Below the pieces are notes generated by a model, which was not told the origin of the DNA, ran no database searches, and saw only the letters and a program-made list of their open reading frames with translations. This document shows, in pieces, positions 11,859 through 23,000 of a stretch of DNA of 64,000 bases (its first letter is position 1; every line of letters starts with the position of its first letter). The stretch comes from Rhizopus sp. PT2906 (taxonomy: Eukaryota; Mucoromycota; Mucoromycetes; Mucorales; Rhizopodaceae): NCBI GenBank assembly GCA_025529335.1, contig JAMYHX010000105.1:1-64000 (forward strand), given 5' to 3'. The position numbers were made by a program, and so were the translations under genes.

Positions 11859-13248
11859 CACTGCACCAGATATGACCTTACTTCCTGGAAGTAACGTTAC
11901 ACTGTCAATAAAATGATTTTCAATAACTTTTTTTTTGTTAGGGTAAAAACAGAGGCATAAACGCCAAGCAGATTAAAGGAGGGGAAGGGGGGATAAGGGT
12001 GGTTACTCTGGGCTAACTAAATCTGCTTTATATTTTTTCCTTTAATAAACATAAACCCTATCTGCAAGATTTCAAATGATCAAAGGTTCAAAGAATATAA
12101 TTGGTTGCTAAGAGGATAAAAGTGTACATTACACTAAAATTCAATCAAATTCGTAATGAGGTTTATCGGAGTTAATAGCTCCCTTGATAAATATTCCATC
12201 TTTCTTCTTTAAAAGATAAGACAGTTATTGTGCGGCGTAGATGTTTAAGGAATAAATATAAATAGAGATGCAAGAGTTACATGCAGACCTTTAAATTTAC
12301 GCATCAAAAGGATACTCTTTTGTGTGCTTCATGCCAGAACTGTATTTTTAGAAAGTTGGACCATCGTGTTACAAAATAAGTTTATAGATCCCCTTTTTTC
12401 AAAAGAAGGGGAGTGTATGTCTTTTTTGTATTTATTAAATACGACATATAAACCTTATTTGGATGCGCGGTCGCAGAAGCAGATAAATGCACCAAAAAAA
12501 AAGAATTTAATTCGATTTAAAATAAAAAAGAAAAATTTACCAAGTTTAGTCATTTATCAAAACGTATACCTTTACAATTCCAACACTCCGAGAATGACTT
12601 TATCATACTGCTCCCTGGTTCTATCCATGATAAAGTACATGAAGTTACATTTTGATGGGTAAGTAGAATGATCATAGAATAAAGTCATCTATTTGCATGA
12701 TATTATGTATAGTCTTCATCTTGTGATAGACCTGATCTATGGTCCGTTCATCTCTCTTTTCCTTTTTTATTTATAGACATGGAAAAAGCATCTTACAGAG
12801 AGAGAGAAGAAAGAGAGAGATAGAGAAAAAAAAAGAGAAAGAGAGAGAAAAATATAGGATACAAATGTGTATCCCCTTGCTTCAAATAAAATATCCAAAT
12901 ATGGACTGTCAAAAATTATACATATCAGGTAAAAAAAAAGGGGGTAATCAACTGCATTTGAAATTTTGACGGCATTAGTGTATATAAATGTGCGTGTATA
13001 CAGCATTTTGAATATACCATATTTGGATTTTAATTGCCTCTCTGTCAGTACTTTTTAACTCTCTTTGTTTTTGTATGTGTGTCCCTGAATGCAAATTCTC
13101 CTTTCTTCCCCTATAATAATAGTAGTATTTAAATACATCTTCATCTGTTTACATATGATTTGTATATAAACCTCTTTTTTTTTTTCTTTTTTGTATTGTG
13201 TAATCTTTATATACTTTCTATATCTTTGGTAAAAATATTAGACGTGGC
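11859..13248. other. Intergenic, upstream of the Myb-like gene
   Basis: This is about 1.4 kb without a supported gene. A long open frame at 12,324-12,662 lacks an ATG start and recognisable motifs. An AG-rich low-complexity tract lies at 12,797-12,850. Confidence 0.45.
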
Positions 13249-13256
13249 TATATAAA
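13249..13256 (+). promoter_or_regulatory. Putative TATA box of the Myb-like gene
   Basis: TATATAAA lies 55 nt upstream of the ATG at 13,311, inside GGCTATATAAAGAAG. Confidence 0.5.
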
Positions 13257-13310
13257 GAAGAAGCTTTGACTTATTGTTTACATATAGTTGTATCTCTATT
13301 ATATAAAGTC

Positions 13311-13925
13311 ATGGATATCAAGTATCTTTTATGTGAGCCTGTATCAACGCTTACAATCAAAGAAAATCAACCAAAAGTCGACATAATCAACCCTTGGCCA
13401 GCTAATAATCACACCCTAAACATGACGAATGAGTTGGGTCACAGTAATAGTAATAGTAGTGGCAGTCCAGAGAGCATTTACAGCAGCCTCAGCTCCTCTA
13501 GCAGTACCAGCAGTTTTTATATGGATGGTCCTTCAACGCCTAGTCGAAGCTATAGTTGGACTCCTTTATCTCATCATCCTCTGTCTCAATCTCACCGTCG
13601 ACGTACAACAAGTGATATTGGTCACGTAAAACATCATATGTTTGTCTACAACACTGTCAATCGTCGAACACGATCTGAATCAACTGGATCAACACAACAA
13701 ACAAGAACTCCTTGGACTCCATTCGAGGATGAACTTCTCCGACGTGGTTACAACCAAGGCTTATCTTGGGCAATGATATCCTCTACATATCTTCCTCATC
13801 GATCTAGGGGATGCTGTTGGGGACGCTTCAAGACCTTACAAAGTAAAAATTTGGTAGATCCAAATCACGTGGGCTATTTCAAACGACCTTGGAAGTCTAT
13901 TGAATTTGGTCAACAACAAAATTAA
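13311..13925 (+). CDS. Myb/SANT-like transcription regulator
   Basis: This is an intronless gene of 204 codons. I chose the ATG giving MDIKYLLCEP because the upstream part of the open frame has no ATG. Residues about 50-75 form a low-complexity serine tract (SSLSSSSSTSS), followed by a Ser/Pro/Arg-rich region with possible phosphorylation sites (PSTPSRSYSWTP, RRRTTSD). A single Myb/SANT-like helix set follows at about residues 130-180: TPWTPFEDELLRRGYNQGLS, then WAMISSTYLPHRSRGCCWGR. The spaced tryptophans (PWTPFED, SWAMIS, CCWGRF) match a Myb repeat in which the third helix contacts DNA. Known single-repeat fungal Myb proteins bind DNA or chromatin; the target genes are unknown. A TATA box lies 55 nt upstream. 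Downstream lies T-rich sequence typical of a 3' end. Confidence 0.75.
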   Translation: MDIKYLLCEPVSTLTIKENQPKVDIINPWPANNHTLNMTNELGHSNSNSSGSPESIYSSLSSSSSTSSFYMDGPSTPSRSYSWTPLSHHPLSQSHRRRTTSDIGHVKHHMFVYNTVNRRTRSESTGSTQQTRTPWTPFEDELLRRGYNQGLSWAMISSTYLPHRSRGCCWGRFKTLQSKNLVDPNHVGYFKRPWKSIEFGQQQN

Positions 13926-14513
13926 TCTTTGCTGCTTCTCTTTATTCTTTTTTTTTTTTTCTGGATATATATTTACCTTCTTTAATGCCTTTCTTTTTTT
14001 AATCTTTATTATTTGATTTTTTTTATGCACATCTTTTTTTATGCCCTTTCTGTATACTGCTACTCCCTTATTTATTTGTTTCCTTTCCTTTTGACTATAT
14101 GCCTATGTCCATTTATTTCCTTTTTATTTCTATGTCCGATCAGCCTGGCTGCTGGCGTAACAATAAAGTATTGTATGCTTATTTTACTCATTCTGTCTCA
14201 AGGCGTAAAAAAAAAAGAAATGACTTTATAGTACAGCTGCTCATGACTTTTGCTATTCTCAGTCCAAAGCATCACATCAGTTGCATATCAGATATTCTCC
14301 AATCAAATACCTTGGTTATAGACAACATCAACTGATCTTTACAAAGACAAAAAGTCATCCATGTCTTTATACTCTTTAGTTTCTTTAACGTCTAAAAGAA
14401 ATACTCGATGACTGGGTTTGACTTAATTCTCAAAAAGGAAGACATCGGAGATTAATTATCTTGACTTTCTTTCTCCTTTTTTTGCAAAAGAAAAAGATTT
14501 TTTCTGTATTTCC
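13926..14513. other. Intergenic
   Basis: T-rich 3' flank of the Myb-like gene, followed by the TFB5 promoter. Open frames at 14,013-14,335 are pyrimidine-rich and low-complexity, and I see nothing coding in them. Confidence 0.5.
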
Positions 14514-14738
14514 ATGGTAAAAGCCGTCAAAGGTGTCTTACTAGAGTGTGATAGTACAGTAAAGCAAATCGTACTCAATTTGAATAAAAGAGGAAATTTC
14601 GTAATTGAAGACTTGGACGACACCCATTTATTCATTGAAGCTTCTTGGGTTGACCAATTAAAATACGAATTAGACAAAATCTTGGACGAAAACTCTTACA
14701 CCATTTCAGTTGACGAAAGAGATTCAAAGAAAAGCTAA
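14514..14738 (+). CDS. TFB5: TFIIH subunit Tfb5 (GTF2H5/TTDA)
   Basis: This intronless 74-residue protein has the full length expected for Tfb5. It starts MVKAVKGVLLECDSTVKQIV and carries the family's LNKRGNFVIEDLDDTHLFIE and the closing LKYELDKILDENSY helix. Tfb5 is the smallest core TFIIH subunit. It binds Tfb2/p52, stabilises the complex and stimulates XPB/Ssl2 for nucleotide excision repair and RNA polymerase II initiation in the nucleus. The stop codon lies only 62 nt before the RRN7 start, so the two genes are tightly packed on the same strand. Identity is near certain from length and sequence. Confidence 0.93.
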   Translation: MVKAVKGVLLECDSTVKQIVLNLNKRGNFVIEDLDDTHLFIEASWVDQLKYELDKILDENSYTISVDERDSKKS

Positions 14739-14800
14739 ACTTATTCCTTATTTATATATAATCTCTTGTTAATTTCATTAAAGAAATTATTTAAAAAGTA

Positions 14801-16549
14801 ATGAAGCGTGTCTGTCCAATCTGTCAAACTACTAAATTCAGACGCTCGGGTGATACTGGCCTTGTCTGTAAATACGGTCATAAAGTCCTCGGTGTTCAAC
14901 GAGAAGAAGCTGAGGATGATTTCTATGGCGGTGGAGGAAGAACGAGAAAAAGGATAAAGGTTGTCGAGGAAACTAAGGATTTGACAGCAACTCAAGTCGC
15001 AAGTTATGAGTACCTGATCATTCAATTTGCCTTACAAGTCATCACTCGCAGCATGGTGGAAGATCTTGACTTTTCACCGGAAATTGAAGCAACTGTTAGA
15101 GAATTTTGGCTATTATACATATCAAAAAGTCAATTTGAAATAGAAGGCGCATATGAAATAGAAGACAATGAAAGGAGGGAACAAAAAAAGAACAAAAGTA
15201 ACTCGTCCGATTTTGGTCTGAGCACAGAAGAAGCACACACCTTGGAAGCATTAGACATTTTTGATGATACAGATGACGACGATGATGATCACTATGAAGC
15301 AAAAGAGAAAAATGATTCATGCGTTAACCCAGTATTCCGTCAACCACGACCATGGCCCAGGGCAAAATACACGGACGTCATTGCATTTATCTATTTAGCA
15401 TGCATTCATCTTCGGTATCCCATTCTGCTAAATGATCTTATTCTCATGTGCAAGACAGGGCGTTTACCATACCTTCATATGCAGAAGCTAGTACCAGACG
15501 ATCTATTATCTTCTCTATCGCTGCATGTTACTGAAAAAATGACCTATGTGCCTACCTTGGATAGACTCAGGAAGAGAGTGTATAGATATGCAAGATGCTT
15601 TTATATTCATTGTAATTTAGAACTACCAGATGTAAATATACCCTTATACCTTGACAGATTTTGTTCGTATTATTTCTTACCAGGTAATTTGCTTTTCATG
15701 GCTCATCTCAATACTGTTACTAAATGATGTTTTTAATAGTGGAAGGCTATTATCATGCCTTGTTTCTATTCCAAAAATATAGAAAGAAACATTTGCAGAC
15801 ACTATCCATCAGTCATCGATCATCTCACAATAAGATTGATTTTATTACTCTATTGATCGCCTCTGTCATTGCCACTGCAAAATTAATGTATTCTATAGAT
15901 GGTAGCAAAAAGTAAGTACTGCCAACTTTCAATCATCACGCTGTATCTAATGCAATGACTTAGGGATCTGGATAAAGCGAGCGAATTTGATGTATATACC
16001 TCCAAACAAGCGTGGCTAAAGAAGATACGCAGTAATATCAAATTATGGCAAGCAAGACTAGACAAATTAGACACCATGAATCTTATCATTGAAAAACTAA
16101 AAGAAAGATCTCGAGCGTATTCTTTATCCGTTAGAGATTCAGACAAGCCAGGTAAATTGTATCTTAATTCATCTCACTCAGCTGTCTCATATTGTATTTA
16201 TTCCGTAGCTATGATATTGGGTCTTTTAAAAAATCATGGACATCATTACTTTGATTGGGACTCCAAAAAGACAGATCCGTTCATGGATCCCTTGAAGCAC
16301 ATTTATCCAAATAATGATGCTGAAGAGAAGGAGCTTTTGAAGCTAGGTAGTTTCTATTACCGAAAAGCAAAACGTATCCGAGTGAGTGATTACTCTGACC
16401 TTATCAAATTGGCCTGCTTGATCACAGGCGAGCCGCTACCTGCCAGTATTGAAACCGCTTTGAAGCGTATGGATAGGATTGTACTCCAAAATAACTTTCA
16501 TGAGAGGATTACAAACGAAGAGTACCGTAGTCGATATGATATTGAATAA
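14801..16549 (+). CDS. RRN7: RNA polymerase I core factor subunit Rrn7 (TAF1B-like)
   Basis: Four exons (introns about 15,682-15,739, 15,914-15,962 and 16,152-16,208) splice in phase to about 525 residues. The N-terminus is a zinc ribbon (MKRVCPICQTTKFRR, then LVCKYGHKVLGVQ), giving C-x2-C and C-x3-H ligand pairs. A cyclin-like TFIIB-related region follows (WPRAKYTDVIAFIYLACIHL, LPYLHMQKLVPDDLLSSL), interrupted by an acidic Asp-rich insert at about residues 155-170. Rrn7/TAF1B is the TFIIB-like subunit of the core factor (SL1 in animals), which recruits Pol I to the rDNA promoter. The C-terminal part keeps phase to a TAA at 16,547-16,549. Its promoter must be very short, because TFB5 ends 62 bp upstream. 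Confidence 0.88.
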
Positions 16550-18056
16550 AAGGCTCCTTTGTAAATATGCATACAACTTTTGCTTATTCTTAACAAGTCG
16601 CATCTCTACTTAAATATGTATTTATTCTTAACAAGTGAGTTCATATTTTTCATGATAGAATTCTGCTGCAGAATTATTCGAAACATAAGCGAATGAAGCT
16701 ATCATTAGCGTTTGACTGCCATGCGTGTAATTTTACTCCAAATTTACTGCATGTTTTATATTAATAAAGAGAGCATAACTGTAATGCAGTCTGGGCCTGT
16801 TCAGCTTGTACTTTCTAGGCTTTTCAAATGTATAAGTTCAGCCTTGATACATCACCACTTTTTACAAGGCATATACACCATTGACATTCAGTGTATACCT
16901 TCTTTTTTTTGGGGGGATCATATGTATTCTTACCTTCCCGTGGTTGATTCTGTTAATCAAGACTTTATTGTCTTGAGAACTGAAAGGAGTACGCTTTTAT
17001 TATAAATAAATGTAAATGAAAAAAGTTGATGAGTAAATGACACGTTGTTATTGTACATGTACTTAGAAGAAGACGCGACTTACCAAGCATATTATGTACA
17101 AGGCGTTTTGAAAGAGATATAGGTGTCAGCCTCATCTTAGGACATATCAATGTTTATAGCAATAATCACTTGTAGTTATCTAAATCATTGTTAATATGTA
17201 TTACTGCTCACAAATCTTTGTTTGTTTTTTCCTTGCATCCAATTTCTTAAAATATTAAAAGCGTGTCTGTTGCTAAGAATATCTTTTTTTTTCTCCGTCT
17301 TTATGGTTCTATGAATTTATATATGGTTTGCTTATGTAATGTTACACCTGGTGTAGTTGCTGTATTCTTTTAGTTTGTTAATTCCTGGTATACACATAAA
17401 GCATAGTTCACTCTTGTTGGCTTTTTCAGGTAAATCCTAGAAGTTATACAAAAGATTATTGACAATTATGTTAACGTTTAAAAAGACAAGCAGCTTATAA
17501 AAAGAAAAAGTTAGTTACGCTGTATAACAGGTGTTGATCACAGAATAAGAGTCGCAAAGAACTCTTTAGTAAAGTATGAATTAATGAACTGTTTGTTTAT
17601 AGCATACGCACTAATATGTATATATGCAATAGACAACCAAATGTATGAGCAGATATAGCATTCAGACAAGAAAGAGAAAGCAAGTGGATGCTTTATAAAA
17701 TAGATGAATGATTTTTCATTGATTGATGTAGCGTTCCAAAATGCTACACACCATAAACAATAATTAAGCTCTAATGTAGATCCTAGGAAACTACTAGATG
17801 CATCTGGTACTTTGCTAAATCGACCACTTTAAAGCAAATGAGACACTACTAGACGTGTTACTTGACCAACATTGACTTTAACTCTAAATAAACACAAGTC
17901 TGCTTTCTGGCTACAGGTAGATAAATCTAGACTTTTTTATAAACATACACAATATGTTTACAAGTCCAAATATTAGAATGTATACGCATTATAGTTATTT
18001 ATTGTTCTAAAACGAGTTAAAGATGTTATATAAGTTGTGTCGCTTAAACAAGGAGC
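16550..18056. other. Intergenic, 1.5 kb
   Basis: No supported gene. A short direct repeat, TTATTCTTAACAAG, occurs twice (about 16,583 and 16,622) just downstream of RRN7. The rest is AT-rich sequence with no motif I recognise. Confidence 0.45.
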
Positions 18057-18437
18057 CTAGGCATACTTGGGATTAGGCTTGCCAGTGCATCTGCCCTTGA
18101 CACAGCTATCGCGGCAGTCATCACTGTTCTCGCAGCAGTAGCCCTTCCAGCCTTTACCTGTGCGAGATCCAATATTGCCAGTGTCAGTACAGGTACCGTC
18201 GCTAATAGGAGAAGCGTACTTGGGATCAACACGACCATTACACTTTCCTTTAATGCAAGATTCATGGCAGTCATCGTCAGTCTTACAGCAGAACCCTCTC
18301 CAACCTAAACCGGAACCACTACCGCGATTATTGGGACGCGTGCAAATAATGTTGCTGCCAGAGGATTTATTAGATGAGGCGGCTTGAACGTTAACAAGGG
18401 CAACAACCAAGAGCAAGACAGAGAGAGACAACTTCAT
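18057..18437 (-). CDS. Small secreted cysteine-rich protein with two tandem modules
   Basis: This is a single-exon, 126-residue protein. Residues 1-19 (MKLSLSVLLLVVALVNVQA) form a clear signal peptide. The mature part holds two similar modules of about 40 residues, each with six cysteines in the order C...CC...C...C...C. Module 1 includes GLGWRGFCCKTDDDCHESC and module 2 GKGWKGYCCENSDDCRDSC. Each closes with KGKCNG or KGRCTG followed by a P-KYA tail. Twelve cysteines imply six disulphides and an extracellular, protease-resistant fold. I do not recognise a named family; a secreted effector-like, adhesive or antimicrobial role is possible but unproven. Local GC content is higher than the flanks and the codons look selected, which suggests strong expression. 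A TATA box lies 57 nt upstream of the ATG. It is the only intact gene in a fossil-rich stretch. Confidence 0.85.
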   Translation of the reverse strand: MKLSLSVLLLVVALVNVQAASSNKSSGSNIICTRPNNRGSGSGLGWRGFCCKTDDDCHESCIKGKCNGRVDPKYASPISDGTCTDTGNIGSRTGKGWKGYCCENSDDCRDSCVKGRCTGKPNPKYA

Positions 18438-18493
18438 TTGTTTTTAAAAAGAGATTGGGTTAGTTTATGCCTAAGATTGAAAAGGATCATCAT

Positions 18494-18501
18494 CTTTTAT
18501 A
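18494..18501 (-). promoter_or_regulatory. TATA box of the secreted cysteine-rich gene
   Basis: On the minus strand the sequence reads TATAAAAG, 57 nt upstream of the ATG. This consensus spacing fits a strongly or inducibly expressed gene. Confidence 0.65.
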
Positions 18502-18785
18502 TCTATTGAACGTTAATAACAGCTCATGTTTGCAAGTAATTGTTTCAGATGTATATTTTTAGTACAGAGAACAAGCTAAAATAGAATATACTCTTTCTTA
18601 AGCCAATAAAAAGAAAAGGAAGCCATGGTGAATACCCATACATCCGAGGATATGTCAAGCTGACCTTGATATTAGGCTGATACGGTAATACACACTTTAT
18701 TCATAAATTATTCACACTTCGAATTCAGACAAATGAAATTTATTTTTGGGCCTAAATCTCGGCATTATGGAAGAACATTATAGTA

Positions 18786-19120
18786 ATGAGTGAACCTCAA
18801 ATAGTAGAGTTTGTTGATGCAATGGATCCTTCACTTACATATGGTAAATTACTGTAACTAGCTGATGATCAAACTGTGTCTCAAACAATAAAAGAGGTTG
18901 TTATTCTTGAGCCTCAATTCAATTAGTTACTTTTAAAGTAGCAAGCTGAAGTCGATTAAGTGACCATTGTTGATTCATGTATAATTATTACTAAGTCTAT
19001 TTATGAATACAACAATGGGCATTAGTTTCTGTAAGCTATTCTGAAGTAAAGAAAAAATATATGTTTTATAATCATCTTAAAGGATATCATAAGCTATTTA
19101 TTATATATAATAAATGCTTA
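18786..19120 (+). pseudogene. Coding fossil with seven in-frame TAA/TAG stops
   Basis: From the ATG at 18,786 one frame reads as sensible protein (MSEPQIVEFVDAMDPSLTYG; LADDQTVS; IKEVVILEPQFN; VTIVDSCIIITKSIYEYNNG) for about 90 codons. Seven stops interrupt it without any frameshift: ctg-TAA, aat-TAG, aag-TAG, gat-TAA, cat-TAG, ctg-TAA and aag-TAA, the first at 18,855-18,857. None is TGA. Each could come from a CAA or CAG codon by one C-to-T change. The family is not recognised; I suspect a repeated or transposon-associated protein. Beyond about 19,050 the reading quality falls off. Confidence 0.5.
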
Positions 19121-20009
19121 AACATAGGAGTGGTGAGGGTATTGAAGATATTAAGTTGCATATTCAGGGGCTTATTTTACGCCGTTTTATTTGGCCTTCC
19201 TTGGAACGGATTGTGACAAAGTGCAGGAATCCATATCCAGATCAATATACGGCAAAGCCATTAAGACAAGCACTTCCAGATTTCGTTATTTTAAATACTT
19301 ACCGCTTATCTTCACAAGCTTGTAATGTTCAAAAGGTTCATCTAGATTAAGACCACGGAGCCATGTGTCAACATTTTCAACAGTGTCGATAGGATTGATT
19401 TCTGTTAATGTAACAGAACGATTTCGATCAGTACAGCATTGTCTCATTTTTGAAAACCAATTCGAAAAACTCAACAAGGCTTTTCAATGTGTAGCATCAA
19501 ACTAAACATGAGTCTATGAAATTATCATCTTGAATTGTCTCTTTTCAAGAAGAAAGAGGTAAGAAATGCTGTTATTTGTTCTAATTTTATGTTGTCAGTC
19601 TATCAACAAAGATGCAAGAATATGTGTAATTATGATGACATTGTATTTTATATCAGAGAGAGTGAGCTGGACAGCCTTAGGTTAAGCAGACAACATAGGT
19701 TGCGCCCTAAGAAAGTGCCCGCAGTATCAGCTTATTTTCTGGTGCATGTAGTGTTCACCTTGTCTGGATGTTTTTCAATTATCTGAACTTGAAGTGCGAA
19801 CATTGTATATTGCATCATATCACGACTAACAATTCAAGTATAGAAATAAACTACGCCTGAAAGTGATTTCTGTTGGTATCAGAGATCCAAAATGAACTTA
19901 CTTTACCCTACTTTGTAGACAAGGGGTTCTTAGTGCATTAAATTTTGTACTATTTTCTTTCTATTCGAGCAATTTCGCTTTCTTTTTTATTCTATACAAT
20001 TCAAGTTTA
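19121..20009. other. Gene-poor region, possible further fossils
   Basis: Open frames at 19,114-19,350 (plus), 19,286-19,477 (minus) and 19,535-19,786 (plus) look partly protein-like, but they overlap, lack support and match no family I know. Confidence 0.35.
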
Positions 20010-23000
20010 TTAATTGACTAATAAATTGCCAGCGATTCTCTTGATTTCCTCCAAGATGGCATCAAAATTAGGAGCAATGAGTTTAGACACTTCATTTTGT
20101 CCTTTGGGAATCTTTAAGAATCCATTCTTCTTCATGTCTACAGGGACACTGTTGAATCCAGCTGATACCTTCCATTGAATAGGCTCAGCTGCTAAAGGGT
20201 TCCATACAATAGCTAATTTATCTCCACCGTATTTGTCATGGAATACCATTACTGTTTGACCATAGATGTGTTCGATTTCTTTTATCAGTTCGGATACAGG
20301 GTCAAATCCTGCAAATATCCTATCACCCAACAGACTGTATCCCGTGCTCTTGAAGTACTTGGGTTCAGGGTTTAGGCTTTGATAGTATCGAGTGCATTTT
20401 GATTTATCTAATTGAAGTATAACAGAGTAATCTGACATAGGCGTGATAAATACACGCTTGATGTCCTCTGGTTTATCTTGTTCAACAGCATCATCCAGGA
20501 CCTTGAGGGCGGCCTTTGCTAATGCACGAATACGCAAAGCTACAGCGCGACATGGCTTTGTTCGGGTCCATCGGTGGCCAGTTATGTCTTTTGCTGTTGC
20601 AATAGTCATCACACCACGCGTCATTTGTGGGTTTGTAGTTCGATGATGATTGAACTGCGAAATGATCTCATCACGCTGCTTGCTTGTTAATTCACCTTCG
20701 ATATCTACAATAAGTGGTGTGTTTTGCCAATCCCAGCCAGCGAGCAAATTCAAAACACGAATAAATCCGCTGAAGGTAGATACAGGTGAAGTCCATGGGT
20801 GTGGCTCTAAAAAGACATACGCTGTAATCAGCTCCATCATCTCGTCCGTTACATGAGGAGAGAGCATATGAGAGGCAAACCAACGTTTGACTAACCGAAC
20901 TGTAGATGAATATGCAGTGTATCGTGCACAAAGTGCTTGAACAGAAAATGTATGTGATTGTTGATAGGTAATATTATAGTTGTATTTTTCCAAGGCTTCC
21001 TTTGCCATACTCTTTTGAAGTGGTGTCGAGAGTTTGGTATCTATAATCTTTTTCAGCTGTTGAGGCTCTTGTTCAAGTCCAATATGGCATCGGAAGACAA
21101 ATCCTTGATAGTAAACGTCAAGATAACCACGGATGGCCATTGGGTTTCTTTCACAGATATCATCAACAACGACAGTATCCACTTGATAGCGGTTTTTAAG
21201 CTCCTCTCCCATCTTCAAATAGAACGAATGCTTCACTTTTTGAAGAGCACTCAGATCATCTGGAAACTTGGCAGATCGTTCGATTTGTACAATGACATCA
21301 ATTGCTTCATAGAAACGAGTTGTATTAGGGTAACCAATAGCGTTGTTGAAATCGACTGGATGAGGCAAGGTGGCAGTAGCATATCTTAAGCTTGAAGAGG
21401 CAGGATAGACGCTACTAACCATGAGTGGTAGCGCATCATCAATCTCACGGATCTGTTTGCTGAGCTGAGTAAAGGCTGTCATGACTGAGTGGAAACCAGT
21501 AATTTTCAATTCAGGATTGAATATGTGTTGAGGCAAACATTTGGCATAATTCAAGTAGCTATAGAATTGACCTGTCCAATATTGGACTTCTTCTGGCTTC
21601 AATGAAAGGTGCAATTCAAGCAAGTATTGAACAATCTGCTGTACAATGAGACTACGGTTTTCATAGCCTTGTGTTTGCCAGACAACTGCTTCAACAATAG
21701 ATCCATCCTTGAATCGACGCAACTCCGATTTATTGCCCCAGAACTTTCTGAACTCCGCAACTTCTTCTTCGTTTTGTGATTGTGGTCCTTGATCAACTAA
21801 TCGAGGAGCATTATCTGAGTTAAGCAATAAGCCAATGGTAACAACTGCATCTTGATCCATATCAGTAGGCGTATTGGCATCAACAGACCAAGTATGAGGA
21901 TGATGGTAGGTATGTTGGACAGCAATTAAATCAACACGGTTTGTTAAACCTCTTGTTAATATGTGACTGATTCGTTGGACAAAGAATGGCAGATATGAAT
22001 AATAGTCTGCCTTTACATGTTCCGTAAATACTTCAGTAGAGGGCATTGGAAGTTTGATACGGACAACGTTGTCATATCTGAGTTTTGTATCATTGACTTT
22101 TTTGAGGAACATGGGCTCAAATCGGTCTACAGGATCATTAAGAAGTGACATGGCCAGCTTGGCTTCATGTTGTATTTGAGCAAGTCCGGACGAATGGATT
22201 GAAGCAGCAAGATTGAGTGTTCCTGAGGGATCTACAATAACCACATCGTAATGGTTCAAGAATTCTTGCTTCGAAAACTCTTGTCTTTCGCTTTCGCCAA
22301 TAAATACAGGATTTTGTTTAAAGTCCCTTGAAGCAATAAAGTCAAGAGTACCTCTGAACAATTGATATGAACTGTGAGTTGACGACAGCTTCTTGTCGAT
22401 ACCATCCTTATTGCCTTGCATCAAGTAGGACATGATCATAGCAAACAAAAATGGTGTAAATCCGATGTTTGCAAGTCCACGCTGATAGATCCATGTTCTA
22501 GCCAACAAAACAGCATTCTTAAATTCAGGGCATGCCTTACTATGCTGATATAAAAATGCTAAATTTGCTGTGTAAGAAGTATCGACTAGAAGTGAGGCGT
22601 TGTAGTGTGGTGTAGCCATGGTGTTGTCTGTAGAAGTTTTCACACTAGATTTGCCGGGAGCGAGTCTATGCATGGGGAACGTATCGAGATCGACGCTAGG
22701 CAAAATACGGATAACACACTTTGTCTTTGAGAAATCCACATCTGATTTATCTCCACCAGGTTTAACTAACAGTATAGGACGACGAGAATCGTTATTCATG
22801 GTGCTGTATTCAATGTGAAATTTCTTTTTAGATGACTGAATGGCATGTGCCAAAACACCCAAGTAACAAGCACGCTTGTGGAAGTAACGATAGTTGGAAT
22901 AATCCTTTTCCTGGAAAATGGAGCTTGGCATCTCCACAGCTACATCTACAGTGAATGGCGTCTTTGTCTTTGCTACAGTCTTTAATGCATATCCACCAAC

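Noticed and set aside
12324..12662. 112-codon open frame upstream of the Myb-like gene
   Set aside because: It lacks an ATG start, is Lys-rich over A runs, and shows no recognisable domain.
18786..19120. A non-standard genetic code in which TAA/TAG mean Gln
   Set aside because: Intact genes across the window (for example RRN7, NOP58, PEX39) end at TAA/TAG exactly at family-expected C-termini and do not use these codons internally.
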